NCBI GenBank assembly: GCA_964401335.1
Contig: CAYNYK010000001.1
Span: 1-64,000, forward strand
Source: JAAYCU01 sp964401335
Lineage (GTDB): Bacteria; Planctomycetota; Phycisphaerae; UBA1845; PWPN01
Reading direction: 5' to 3'
DNA length: 64,000 nucleotides
The translations under genes were made by a program, and so were the position numbers. The notes beneath the pieces are model-generated. The model was not told the DNA's origin, did not search any database, and worked only from the letters and a program-made list of their open reading frames with translations. Below, one piece after another: positions 52,804 to 61,946 of this stretch (positions are counted from its first letter, which is position 1; every line of letters begins with the position of its first letter).

Positions 52804-54171
52804 ATGAACGTCTTTGATCGAGAGATTGAGCGCGTCGAGCGGATATGTACACCCGCCCTGCGGGGACGGGTGGCCGACGTAACCGGTCTGACCGTCTCGG
52901 TGGACGGCCTGCCCGCGCCGGTCGGATCCATGTGTCGCATACGGCGCAAGGGCGAACATTCCGCGGATGCTCAGGTGGTCGGTTTCCGAGAGGACCGGGC
53001 GATTCTGATGCCGCTCGAGGATTTACGCGGCGTGTCCCGCGGCGACGAGGTGGTGACTCTGGCGTCCGAGGCCCGCGTTGGCGTGTGCGAAGCACTGGCC
53101 GGCCGGGTGATCGACGGCATGGGCCGCGTGATCGACGACGGACCGAAAGTATATTACGACACCTATTATCCACTCTATCGTCCGGCGCCGCGGGCCCTCG
53201 AACGTCCGCGCATCCGCGAGCCGCTGGCCACCGGCATCCGTTCGATGGACACCCTTTTGACCGCCGGTCGCGGTCAACGTCTCGGACTTTTTGCCGGTAC
53301 CGGCGTGGGTAAGAGCGTGCTGCTGGGGATGATCGCTCGATACACCGAGGCCGATATCACCGTGGTGGCCCTGATCGGCGAGCGCGGCCGCGAGGTCAAC
53401 GAGTTTCTCGAAAAAGACATCGGCCCACAGGGTCGCAAAAAATGCGTGATGGTCCTGAGCACGTCGGATGAATCGCCGGTCTTGCGGGTGCGCGCCGCGT
53501 TTACGGCTACGGCCGTCGCCGAATATTTCCGGGATCAGGGCAAGAGCGTGCTGTTGCTGATGGATTCACTGACCCGTACCGCCCAGGCCCAGCGGCAGAT
53601 TGGTCTGGCCGCCGGCGAGCCGCCGGCGACCAAGGGTTATACACCCAGTGCCTTCGCTTTACTGCCGCAACTGCTGGAGCGTGCCGGTCAGACGCAACAG
53701 GGCAGCATCACCGGTTTTTATACCGTACTGGTCGAGGCCGACGATGTGAACGATCCGATCGGCGACGCGGTGCGCGGCGTGCTCGACGGCCATGTGTGGT
53801 TATCGCGAACGCTGGCCAATCGCGCCCACTATCCGGCGGTCAGCGTGCCGGAAAGCATCAGCCGGGTGATGGCCGATGTGGTCGATGCCCAGCATTTGGC
53901 CGCCGCCCGCACCGTTTTGCAGGCCTTGGCCACCTGGGACCAGATCGAGGATTTAGTGAGTATCGGTGCCTACGCCAATGGCAGTAATCCCGCTTACGAC
54001 GCGGTGATTCAAACCCGACCGGCCGTGCTGGCTTTCCTGCAGCAGCGGATCGATGAGGGCGTGGGCTTTGACGAGGGGCGCAGTCAACTGCTGGCTTTGG
54101 CTCAACAGATTGAGGAGTTGACCCGGCGATTGAGCCAGTCGTCGCGTGCCGTCGGCGCATCGGCGGCGTAA
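52804..54171 (+). CDS. fliI: Flagellum-specific ATP synthase FliI
   Basis: A 455-residue export ATPase. Walker A LFAGTGVGKSVLLGMI, the GERGREVNEFLEKDIG segment, Walker B SVLLLMDSLTRTAQAQRQIGLAAGEPPATKGYTPSAFALLPQLLERAG and the C-terminal SSRAVG are FliI hallmarks. It energises substrate unfolding for the flagellar type III export gate. ATG 52804 follows fliH closely. Confidence 0.95.
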   Translation: MNVFDREIERVERICTPALRGRVADVTGLTVSVDGLPAPVGSMCRIRRKGEHSADAQVVGFREDRAILMPLEDLRGVSRGDEVVTLASEARVGVCEALAGRVIDGMGRVIDDGPKVYYDTYYPLYRPAPRALERPRIREPLATGIRSMDTLLTAGRGQRLGLFAGTGVGKSVLLGMIARYTEADITVVALIGERGREVNEFLEKDIGPQGRKKCVMVLSTSDESPVLRVRAAFTATAVAEYFRDQGKSVLLLMDSLTRTAQAQRQIGLAAGEPPATKGYTPSAFALLPQLLERAGQTQQGSITGFYTVLVEADDVNDPIGDAVRGVLDGHVWLSRTLANRAHYPAVSVPESISRVMADVVDAQHLAAARTVLQALATWDQIEDLVSIGAYANGSNPAYDAVIQTRPAVLAFLQQRIDEGVGFDEGRSQLLALAQQIEELTRRLSQSSRAVGASAA

Positions 54172-54232
54172 GGGATGGCTGGTTTTCGGTCGCTAGCGAT
54201 AGCGGTCGAAAATCGAGAATGAATGGTGACGT

Positions 54233-54852
54233 ATGGCCAAGCGATTTGTCTTTCGACTTGAGACCTTGTTGAGAATTCGCCAACAGCGCGAGGAGCGGCA
54301 TCAGCGCATCGTGGCCGTTCGGTTGCGTCAGATTCAACAAACGCGCCGACAGATTGCCGACCTCGAACAGCAGATGCGCGCCGGGCAGGAAGCCATTCGC
54401 GACCACCAGCGCCCCGGCCGAATCGATTTACAGCAGGCCATTCATTATCGCCACTGGATTGGGCACCTGCATAAAAATGTTCTTGAAGCCCAGGCCCATC
54501 TGGGCTACCTGGAGGCCGAACTGGTTCGCGAACGGGCGGCCTTGGCCGAGCCCCCCACCCCCCAAAAAAACATTAAAAAAAAAATTACCCCCATGGCCCA
54601 CATAACCAAAAAAACAAAAAACCCCATAAACAAAAAAANNNNNNNNNNTAACCGGGTGGCCAAAATGTTTGGGTACGGGGGGGCTTTGGCGTGGGCGCCA
54701 ATCATCGTAAAATACTTGACAAACTAAAGGTACGCCAGTGGCAACGTTACCGAAAGAACGAAGATCGCCGTGACCTCAACGAGGCCGACGAAATGTCCAC
54801 GATCCGTTACGTCTATGATCGCGGCGCGAAATTGGAACTGGTTCATACGTAA
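54233..54852 (+). CDS. fliJ: Flagellar export protein FliJ, interrupted by an assembly gap
   Basis: The N-terminal ~105 codons (MAKRFVFRLETLLRIRQQREERHQRIV... to about 54547) are a helical FliJ. The C-terminal ~45 codons resume after the gap in another frame: from about 54700 they read ILDKLKVRQWQRYRKNEDRR and DLNEADEMSTIRYV, the typical FliJ end, and stop at 54852. Between lies poor sequence with 10 Ns. The gene is therefore probably whole in the organism, with a few tens of codons lost here. FliJ is the central stalk of the export ATPase. Confidence 0.8.
54548..54720. other. Scaffold gap with degraded flanks
   Basis: Ten Ns lie at 54639-54648. The ~90 bases before them are homopolymer-rich runs of C and A unlike anything else in the window, and the ~50 bases after hold runs of G. 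These look like low-quality read ends pushed into the scaffold join, not real sequence. The gap size and reading frame across it should not be trusted. Confidence 0.9.
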
Positions 54853-54903
54853 GAGGCTTGAAACGAAAAGCGAAAGATTGATAAGGAAGAACGATCGAGC
54901 ATC

Positions 54904-55578
54904 ATGCTGAAACGCTTTTACCATCTGGTGGCCCTGCTGGCTTTGATCAACTTGTTCACCCTCATCGGGCTGGTGGGATTTCTGTTTGCCACCGGCCGGC
55001 TGAACGCCGAGCGGGTGGAACAGATGGCGATCGTATTGCGCGGCGAATTCCCCACCAGCCAACCGGTGGCCTCGCAACCCGTGGTCGCCACCCAGCCGGC
55101 CCCCGAACCGTCACGGGCCGAGATCGCACGGATCGAGGAGGAGCGTCGGCTCTTATTGCATCAACTGGAACGCAGCCGGCGCGAACTGGACGACCGCTAC
55201 AACCTTAATCAGCAGATGGTTTTCAACGTCGCCCAGGCCCTCAAGGAGATCGAGCGGCGGGAGGCCCGGTTGCGGGAGGAAAAACAGGCCTTCGATCGCG
55301 AGCATAAAAGCGAAGGTTTTACGCAGGTTTTGCAGGTTTTCAAAAACACTCAGCCGAAAAAGAGCGTGGAACTGCTGATGCGGGAGTGGAAACCGGCTGA
55401 CGTCGTGGAGCTATTTCTGGCCTTGGATACGAACACCAAGGCCGACATCGTGAATGCGTGCAAGACCCCCGAGGAAGTGGCTTGGGTCAGGAGGATCCTG
55501 GTCCAAATGAAGAAAAACATGGAGGAAGCGGCGAACGGCGTGGATGGTTCCGAACGCCCCGTACCCACGAGGCCGTAA
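54904..55578 (+). CDS. MotE-like flagellar protein (FliG-middle/MgtE-N-like domain)
   Basis: A 224-residue protein with one N-terminal membrane helix (LVALLALINLFTLIGLVGFLFA), a Pro/Gln/Ser-rich linker, a long coiled coil (residues about 80-130: RIEEERRLLLHQLERSRRELDDR) and a C-terminal domain (FKNTQPKKSVELLMREWKPADVVELFLALDTNTKADIVNACKTPEE) like the MgtE N-terminal/FliG-middle fold. This plan fits MotE, the periplasmic chaperone of MotC, and the poorly named FliJ-to-FliK genes of other planctomycetes. Its stop overlaps the fliK start (TAATG). Confidence 0.65.
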   Translation: MLKRFYHLVALLALINLFTLIGLVGFLFATGRLNAERVEQMAIVLRGEFPTSQPVASQPVVATQPAPEPSRAEIARIEEERRLLLHQLERSRRELDDRYNLNQQMVFNVAQALKEIERREARLREEKQAFDREHKSEGFTQVLQVFKNTQPKKSVELLMREWKPADVVELFLALDTNTKADIVNACKTPEEVAWVRRILVQMKKNMEEAANGVDGSERPVPTRP

Positions 55579-56975
55579 TGATTCAAGTGGAAGGGCTCGC
55601 GGCGCGGCCCGTCGTGCCGTCCGGCAGAACGGATACGAACGAGGTGCGCGCTTTTTTCGGGGTTTTCGATTCCGTATTTCAAACGATGCGGCAAACAACG
55701 TCGCGGATGACCGAACTGGCCGAGGACCAAGCCCGCCGGAAAGCGGAGGAGGAGGCCGAGCGGCAGGCCGAGACCCTCGAGCAAGCAAAACCGCGTCATT
55801 TGTCGGATACGGCCGAGGATTGCTCGCCCGGCCGTTTGGACCGCATTCGCGAACAGGCTGAGGTAAGGGACCGAAAAATAGGGGAGGTGGACCGGCGCAA
55901 TCGATCCGAGGCCAGGAAAGATCGCCAAATGGAAACCTCGGATTCCCACCCCGAGGATCCCATTGATTTTGCGGAGCAGCCTGGCGAAGCAGGTTTGATT
56001 ACCACAACGTCGCCGCCGCCGTTATTTATGGATTCCGCGCCGGTTTTCTACTTTGATATGCAAAAAGCGGGACAGGCCGCGACGAGCGGCGAATCGGCGA
56101 GCACGACCGCCGCCGACGTCCTCCCGAATGTTCAACAGGCCGAAGCCTTCCAGACGGTGCCTGCCGGCACGGGTTCCGAGAACCTGACTCCCGTGATGGG
56201 CTTAAATGGGGTGGCCGGTTTGTCGACCGAGCCAGCGACCGTTTCATCCAGGGCGGGTCAAGACGGAGTGGAAGGCGGTCTTAAAGGTTCTCAGAACACC
56301 ACGACGGCCGCCGTTAAAAGCGGACAGGTTTCGTCCCGCTCAGGCGGGATGGGGACGCAATTTCAGGGTGTTTTGGAGGGAGTCGCGCGAACGCGGTCCG
56401 ACGCAAATCTAAGCGGAGCGAAGAGCGTCCAAACCCAAAAACAATCGAGCACTCCTTCCGGTACCATCGACCTGAATCGGCCGGGATCAATTCGCGAACT
56501 GGCCCACATTGTTCGCGGACGAGCGGGATCACGCCATTCGAGCATGACCCTGCGTCTTGATCCTCCGGAACTGGGCCAGGTTCGGATCGATGTACGGATG
56601 CAACGGCAGGAACTGACCTTGCGTATCCAGGCTGATACCGCGGCGGGCCAGGAAGTCTTGCAAGGCAAGTTGGGCGATCTACGCGACGCTTTGGAACGGC
56701 AGGGCATCCAGGTCAAGGAAATGGAGGTGGAATGGCGTTCGTCCAATCCGATATCGGAGGCGACGCACCATCCGGACGATCAGTCGCCGCAAGAAAGGCC
56801 TTATGACGGTTCGGCCTTCGATCGCTCCGGTGGTCAGTCGGATGGCAGCCATCACGACACTCGATTCGCTTTGGCAGGCGGAGCGGGGGATATGGACCAT
56901 GCCGCGTTGTTGGTGAATGAGGAGTATGACGGGATCGTCGGTCTGGCGGAGACAGGCGTCGATCTGATCGTCTGA
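55578..56975 (+). CDS. fliK: Flagellar hook-length control protein FliK
   Basis: A 465-residue protein. ATG 55578 overlaps the previous stop; an earlier frame opening at 55458 lies inside the neighbour. The N-terminal three quarters are low-complexity, Gln/Ser/Thr-rich and charged, as expected of the FliK ruler. The C-terminal Flg_hook domain reads SMTLRLDPPELGQVRIDVRMQRQELTLRIQADTAAGQEVLQGKLGDLRDALERQGIQVKEMEVE. It is secreted and flips export specificity when the hook is long enough. Confidence 0.88.
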   Translation: MIQVEGLAARPVVPSGRTDTNEVRAFFGVFDSVFQTMRQTTSRMTELAEDQARRKAEEEAERQAETLEQAKPRHLSDTAEDCSPGRLDRIREQAEVRDRKIGEVDRRNRSEARKDRQMETSDSHPEDPIDFAEQPGEAGLITTTSPPPLFMDSAPVFYFDMQKAGQAATSGESASTTAADVLPNVQQAEAFQTVPAGTGSENLTPVMGLNGVAGLSTEPATVSSRAGQDGVEGGLKGSQNTTTAAVKSGQVSSRSGGMGTQFQGVLEGVARTRSDANLSGAKSVQTQKQSSTPSGTIDLNRPGSIRELAHIVRGRAGSRHSSMTLRLDPPELGQVRIDVRMQRQELTLRIQADTAAGQEVLQGKLGDLRDALERQGIQVKEMEVEWRSSNPISEATHHPDDQSPQERPYDGSAFDRSGGQSDGSHHDTRFALAGGAGDMDHAALLVNEEYDGIVGLAETGVDLIV

Positions 56976-57065
56976 TGATGGAGTAAGGTCGGCTCAGCCC
57001 GGAGGGCGGGCGGACCTGGTGAAACCCCGCCGGGCAATAACCGGCGAATGCACGAGGAATATGCA

Positions 57066-57503
57066 ATGGCCGTTTCCGCTTTAACAGGCAGTACCAGCGC
57101 TGCCACGACGAGTACTTCTTCGAGTGGTCTGGCCGGTGTTTCCAGCGCGGATTTTATGAACATCCTCATCAAGCAGTTGCAGATGCAGGATCCTTTCGAG
57201 CCCATGTCGAACGAGGAGATGCTTTCGCAAATCTCCACCATTCGGGAGTTGGAGATGAACACCCGGCTGAGTAATCGTCTCGAACAAGTTACCGATCAGC
57301 AGCGTTTCGGAGCCGCCGCCGCCCTGATCGGCAAATACGTGGAGGGCAAAGTGAGCGACGCCGACGGTAATGAGTTCGAGTTGAAAGGTATTGTCACCGC
57401 CGTTCGCTTCTCGTCGAGCGGTGAGACCCAGCTTGAACTGGATACCGGCGAGATGTTACCGCTGGCCAACGTGAATAAGGTAACCAACCCCCAGGCGGAA
57501 TGA
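57066..57503 (+). CDS. flgD: Flagellar hook-capping protein FlgD
   Basis: A 145-residue hook scaffold protein. ATG 57066 follows GAGG by about 9 nt; ATG 57048 is earlier but has no site. DFMNILIKQLQMQDPFEPMSNEEMLSQISTIRELEMN is the FlgD core, and GKYVEGKVSDADGNEFELKGIVTAVRFSSSGETQLELDTGEMLPLANVNKV is the Tudor-like end. It is short, lacking the Fn3-like insert found in proteobacterial FlgD. Confidence 0.9.
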   Translation: MAVSALTGSTSAATTSTSSSGLAGVSSADFMNILIKQLQMQDPFEPMSNEEMLSQISTIRELEMNTRLSNRLEQVTDQQRFGAAAALIGKYVEGKVSDADGNEFELKGIVTAVRFSSSGETQLELDTGEMLPLANVNKVTNPQAE

Positions 57504-57566
57504 TCCGAGGTCGCGGCGTCCGGGGCAGGGTAACGATTAAAAGTTTGACCTCTTGGGAGAATAATC

Positions 57567-59264
57567 ATGGGTCTGAGCACGGCTATGTATACCGCCTTGA
57601 CCGGGATGAACTCCAATCAGTTCACCATCGACACGGTGGGCAATAATATCGCCAACCTTAATACGACTTCATACAAGAGTAACCGGGCCACTTTCGAGAA
57701 TCAGTTTTCGCTGATGCTTTCCGCGGGGACCGCGCCAGGGGCCACCACGGGGGGGACCAACCCATCTCAGTTGGGTTTGGGCTCGGTCCTGGGCAGCGTG
57801 CAGAAAAACTTCACGGCCGGGGCGATTGAAACGACCGGGGTACCCACCGATGTGGCCATCGAGGGTAACGGTTTTTTTATCATTCAGACGCCTACTCAAC
57901 AGGTTTACACGCGCGACGGTACTTTCAAGCTCGACGCGGATAACATGCTGGTCACGGCCCAGGGCTACAAAGTGCAGGGTTACGGTATTGATGATAATTT
58001 CAATATTGTTCCCGGTTTATTGGGCGACCTCTCCATTCCACTGGGTACACTGGCCAGTGCCCGGGCGACCAGCCAGGCGGGTTTCGATGGCAATCTGAAC
58101 GCCAGCGGGACCATTGGGACGCAGGAAACCATTTTGTATTCCCAGGCCTTGGAAGAGGGGCCCGGTTCGCCGGCGACCGCCGATACGCTCCTGGTTGATC
58201 TGTATGACGGTGATCCGCTTAAGCAAGGGGCTCCATTGTTCGCCGAAGGGGATGTCATCACCGTGTCCAATGCGAAGAAGGGCGGCCGCCAGGTGCCGGA
58301 GACGACCTTCACCGTGACCGCCGAAAGTACCCTTGGCGATTACCTCGATTTTCTCAATGACGCCCTGGGCATCAATGAGGATCCCGACGTTCCCGGAACA
58401 CCGGGTATCACGGTCAGCGAAGAGCCCGGTTCGGAGGGGTGTATCGTGATTCGCGGAAACGTCGGCACGGAAAACGCCCTGGAAATCTCCCGCTCGGCCA
58501 TTCGCAGTTCCAACCCCACTTTCAACACTCCTTTTACCTGGACCCAGCAGCAGGCGGCCAACGGCGAGAGCGTGTATACCACCTTTTTGGCGTACGATTC
58601 GCTCGGCACGCCCGTTCAGGTTGAGATCAGCATGGTCCTCGAGCAGAAATCCAACGCGGGCAACACGTGGCGTTTCTACACCCAGAGCCGCTACGATACC
58701 GACGATGACCCGGTCTTGGGGACCGGCACACTGACCTTTGATAACGACGGCCGCCTCACCGCGGTAACGGGAAATACGGTTACTATTGATCGGGATAACA
58801 CCGGGGCGGTTACGCCCTTGGAAATCACGTTTGATTTCAGTAACGTCACCGGCCTGACCACACGCAGCTCCAACATGGTGATGACCCTTCAGGACGGCTA
58901 TGGGACGGGCACCTTAACCGGTTTTTCCATTGGCACGGATGGGGTAATTACCGGGACTTTCAGCAATGGACTGACCCGCAATCTCGGGCAATTGGCCTTG
59001 GCGACCTTTACGAACCCAGAAGGGTTAATCAGCCAGACCAGCAATACTTACACGGTCGGACCCAATTCCGGGAATCCAATTATTACCACTCCGGGATATT
59101 TAGGGGCTGGGAGGACCCTCGGCGGCGCGCTGGAATTGAGTAACGTGGATATGACCCGCGAATTTATCGGACTTATCAACGCCTCCACCGGTTTTTCCGC
59201 TTCGGGGCGGGTTATGTCCACCGCCAATGATCTACTCAATGAATTGCTCACGTTAGCCCGATAA
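57567..59264 (+). CDS. flgE: Flagellar hook protein FlgE
   Basis: A 565-residue hook subunit. The N-terminal rod motif (STAMYTALTGMNSNQFTIDTVGNNIANLNTTSYKSNR), the RDGTFKLDADNMLVTAQGYKVQGYG block, a large inserted domain, and the C-terminal ELSNVDMTREFIGLINASTGFSASGRVMSTANDLLNELLTL are all present. Longer than enterobacterial FlgE (~400), with the extra residues in the exposed domain. Ribosome site GGGAG before ATG 57567. Confidence 0.95.
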   Translation: MGLSTAMYTALTGMNSNQFTIDTVGNNIANLNTTSYKSNRATFENQFSLMLSAGTAPGATTGGTNPSQLGLGSVLGSVQKNFTAGAIETTGVPTDVAIEGNGFFIIQTPTQQVYTRDGTFKLDADNMLVTAQGYKVQGYGIDDNFNIVPGLLGDLSIPLGTLASARATSQAGFDGNLNASGTIGTQETILYSQALEEGPGSPATADTLLVDLYDGDPLKQGAPLFAEGDVITVSNAKKGGRQVPETTFTVTAESTLGDYLDFLNDALGINEDPDVPGTPGITVSEEPGSEGCIVIRGNVGTENALEISRSAIRSSNPTFNTPFTWTQQQAANGESVYTTFLAYDSLGTPVQVEISMVLEQKSNAGNTWRFYTQSRYDTDDDPVLGTGTLTFDNDGRLTAVTGNTVTIDRDNTGAVTPLEITFDFSNVTGLTTRSSNMVMTLQDGYGTGTLTGFSIGTDGVITGTFSNGLTRNLGQLALATFTNPEGLISQTSNTYTVGPNSGNPIITTPGYLGAGRTLGGALELSNVDMTREFIGLINASTGFSASGRVMSTANDLLNELLTLAR

Positions 59265-59352
59265 AAAGAGTTGGCGCGCTGCGTTGCGGTGTTGGTCGCC
59301 GCGCCGAGTGCGCGAGGATTACGGATAGACGATTGACCATGGGGTTGCCATC

Positions 59353-59547
59353 TTGATTGTTTTGACCCGTTTGAACGGAACCCCTTTTGTGGTGAACTCC
59401 GAGCTGATCCGCACGATCGAGGAACGGCCGGATACCACGATTACTTTGGTTAATGGCGATACCCTGATTGTTCGGGAAAAGATGCATGACGTGGTTCGTA
59501 AGGCCATCGAATATGCCCGGATGGTAAGGGTTGTTCAGTACGACTGA
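59353..59547 (+). CDS. flbD: FlbD family flagellar protein
   Basis: A 64-residue protein starting at TTG 59353. IVLTRLNGTPFVVNSELIRTIEERPDTTITLVNGDTLIVREKMHDVV is the FlbD (PF06289) pattern, a small beta-rich protein found between flgE and motA in many phyla. Function is not settled. Its initiation is probably helped by GGGG about 7 nt upstream. Confidence 0.85.
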   Translation: MIVLTRLNGTPFVVNSELIRTIEERPDTTITLVNGDTLIVREKMHDVVRKAIEYARMVRVVQYD

Positions 59548-59706
59548 AGTCCTGAATGATCCGGCGGGCTGAATTACCGGATCGTGTTAGTCGATGAGAC
59601 GGAAAGATGACAGTCTGAAGGTAACGTCCGATAATCCATCGCTTGGCAACTGAGTGCGGTGGTGGTGTGGGGATTTACTCGGATACCTGAAGCAAAGGTG
59701 GCAGGA

Positions 59707-60600
59707 ATGGATCGCGGCACGGTAATAGGTTTGACGGCCACCCTGGGGCTGGTGATTTGGGTCATGCTCGCCGGCTCCCGGGAAGCGATGAGCGTATTCT
59801 GGCGATTGCCTTCCCTGGCTTTGGTCATTGGCGGGGCGATTCTGGTCACACTGGCGGCTGTACCGCTTATAAATTTTCGTGCCTTCGGGCGGATGTTAAG
59901 CAAGGCGTTTCGTGAACAGCGTCACAGCCCGGCCGAATGCATCGCGATTCTGATTGCCTTGGCCGAATTGGCCCGTCGGGATGGTTTACTGGCCTTGGAA
60001 CGGTCGGTTGAGGGCCTGAAAGACAGTTTCCTGCGTCGGGCCATGCGGATGGCCATCGACGGGCTGGACGCCAATATGATCGAATCGGTCCTGCGAACGG
60101 AGTTGGAGAGTACGGACCTGCGCCATGTCGGTGGGCAAGATGTTCTGCGTTCGATGGGCCATGCCGCTCCGGTTTTCGGGATGATCGGCACCCTGGTCGG
60201 GTTGGTCATTATGTTGGGACGCATGGACGACCCGTCGACGATCGGGCCGGGGATGGCCGTCGCGCTGCTGACCACCTTATATGGATTGCTTTTCGCTAAT
60301 GTGCTTTGTTTGCCACTGGCCCGAAAGCTGAAGCATCGCAGCAGTGAAGAGCTTTTATGCAAGACGATCATCCTGAGCGGTGTACTGGCCATTCAGCGGG
60401 GCGACCATCCGCGACTCGTCGAGCAGAAGCTAAGAGCGTATTTGCCGGACGGTGGCGAGGACTATGAGTTCATCCGTACTGTCCGCGAGTCCGTGCCTCC
60501 GGCAGGGGGCAAGGAGACGCCATCCGGTTCGCAGGATTCGCAAAATCCGGAGAAGGCGGCGTTGGAGCCGCGCAAACCGTCCTGGATGGAGGCCGCCTGA
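59707..60600 (+). CDS. motA: Flagellar stator protein MotA
   Basis: A 297-residue inner-membrane protein. ATG 59707 is chosen; GTG 59659 would add 16 residues of non-family sequence. Helices 1-2 (GTVIGLTATLGLVIWVMLAG, LALVIGGAILVTLAAVPL), the cytoplasmic loop with RRDGLLALERSVEGLKDSFLRRAMRMAIDG, and helices 3-4 (APVFGMIGTLVGLVIML, GPGMAVALLTTLYGLLFANVLCLP) are as in MotA. With MotB it carries ions to drive torque. Confidence 0.92.
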   Translation: MDRGTVIGLTATLGLVIWVMLAGSREAMSVFWRLPSLALVIGGAILVTLAAVPLINFRAFGRMLSKAFREQRHSPAECIAILIALAELARRDGLLALERSVEGLKDSFLRRAMRMAIDGLDANMIESVLRTELESTDLRHVGGQDVLRSMGHAAPVFGMIGTLVGLVIMLGRMDDPSTIGPGMAVALLTTLYGLLFANVLCLPLARKLKHRSSEELLCKTIILSGVLAIQRGDHPRLVEQKLRAYLPDGGEDYEFIRTVRESVPPAGGKETPSGSQDSQNPEKAALEPRKPSWMEAA

Positions 60601-60602
60601 CA

Positions 60603-61355
60603 ATGTTTTGGGTCAAGCGGTTGTGGAACGAGGATGAGGATGCACCTTGGTTGGTGGCTTATGGGGATTTGATGTCCCTGTTGCTGGCCGTCTTTGTGAT
60701 GATCGCGGCCATGAGTGAGTTGCGTCCCGGCCGGCATTACGCCATGGTTCGCGACGGTGTGCGCACGGCCTTTGGTTTTTCGAGCGGTGGGACAGACTCG
60801 AACGTATTGCCCGGGATACCACCGCCGATGACTTTGTTGGATCGTTTGGAGCGTGCCGGCTTGCGATCCATGAGGGGCTCCGCGGCGGGCGGGGATGAGG
60901 ATCCCGCTTTGGCGCCTTGTGACGTGTTGATCGAGAAGGATCGCGTGATGATACGAGTGGCGGGCGCAGCTTGTTTCGAGGCATTCAGTGCCCATTTGCA
61001 ACCGGCCGGTCAACAGGCTATTGAGCGGATCGCCGATTTTCTGGCCGACGGTCAGGCCGGTTTGGAGGTTCGCGGACATGCCGGAGACGGATCCTGGCCT
61101 GATTCCGCGCCGTTTCGCGACCCACTGGATTTGTCTTACGAACGGGCCCGTGTCGTGGCCGCGGTCTTGCGTGAAAAACGAGTGGCCGGCGAGCGTCTTC
61201 AGATTACCGCACGCGGCGACCATGATCCGCTGGTTCGGGAGCCGGGCCCGGCTTCCGGCGGGGTGAATCGCCGGGTGGAAATCATACTGTATGCGAGCCC
61301 TATCAAGGGTAGCGGGGAAAAAATCGCCGAGAAAGAGCGGGTTAATCATGGCTGA
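60603..61355 (+). CDS. motB: Flagellar stator protein MotB
   Basis: A 250-residue protein. One membrane helix near residues 19-38 (AYGDLMSLLLAVFVMIAAM) holds Asp22, the ion-binding aspartate. The C-terminal OmpA-like peptidoglycan domain (LEVRGHAGDGSWPDSAPFRDPLDLSYERARVVAAVL...GGVNRRVEIIL) anchors the stator. ATG 60603 is 3 nt after motA. Confidence 0.9.
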   Translation: MFWVKRLWNEDEDAPWLVAYGDLMSLLLAVFVMIAAMSELRPGRHYAMVRDGVRTAFGFSSGGTDSNVLPGIPPPMTLLDRLERAGLRSMRGSAAGGDEDPALAPCDVLIEKDRVMIRVAGAACFEAFSAHLQPAGQQAIERIADFLADGQAGLEVRGHAGDGSWPDSAPFRDPLDLSYERARVVAAVLREKRVAGERLQITARGDHDPLVREPGPASGGVNRRVEIILYASPIKGSGEKIAEKERVNHG

Positions 61356-61872
61356 GAAGGAATTGGAAAAACAGGCGGAAGCCGTCGAGGCCTTGCCCGG
61401 CCGGCGCAAGCATCTCGCTTTGGTGGGAATCTTACTAGGGGTCATGGTGGCCGAGGCCCTGGTGGTTATAGTGCTTTTTAAGTACTTTGGTCCGGCCCCA
61501 GCGCAGGCCGACGCCATGACCGCCGGTCTCGATGGGTTGCAGGGCGTACCGATCGACAAGGATGTGGAAGTAGCGATTACCACCCTGCGGGCCCCGAACG
61601 AAAAGGCCGGCCTGACCATTTACGAGTTGACCATCGTCGCGGTGGTAGGTGAAAAACACCGCGAGGAATGTATGAAGCTGGTCGAGGAGCGAGCCAACAA
61701 AATTCAGGATCGGTTCAGCACCATCGTACGCGAATCCGATCCTCGTGATTTTTCGGGCAGCATGGAAGTCGTTCGGGGCAAGTTCAAGAACGAATTGGCG
61801 AAAGTCCTGGAAAACGAGGAGATGATAAAGGAAATATTATTTCCCAAGGCGGTGCCTTTCAGCGCGAACTGA
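61348..61872 (+). CDS. fliL: Flagellar basal body-associated protein FliL
   Basis: A 174-residue single-pass protein. ATG 61348 overlaps the motB stop by 8 nt. LALVGILLGVMVAEALVVIVLFKY is the membrane helix. The periplasmic part with FSTIVRESDPRDFSGSMEVVRGKFKNELAKVL is the FliL fold. It helps stator function. fliN, not fliM, follows. Confidence 0.85.
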   Translation: MAEKELEKQAEAVEALPGRRKHLALVGILLGVMVAEALVVIVLFKYFGPAPAQADAMTAGLDGLQGVPIDKDVEVAITTLRAPNEKAGLTIYELTIVAVVGEKHREECMKLVEERANKIQDRFSTIVRESDPRDFSGSMEVVRGKFKNELAKVLENEEMIKEILFPKAVPFSAN

Positions 61873-61946
61873 TATGGTGCCGCCGGTAGACGCTCTTGCC
61901 GAGTGCTTTTTAGGCGGCAGGGCGCATGGTAGGAGTGAATAAGGCG

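Noticed and set aside
59269..59290. Sigma-54-like TGGCGC...TTGCG before flbD
   Set aside because: The spacing is one base too long for the invariant GG-N10-GC rule.
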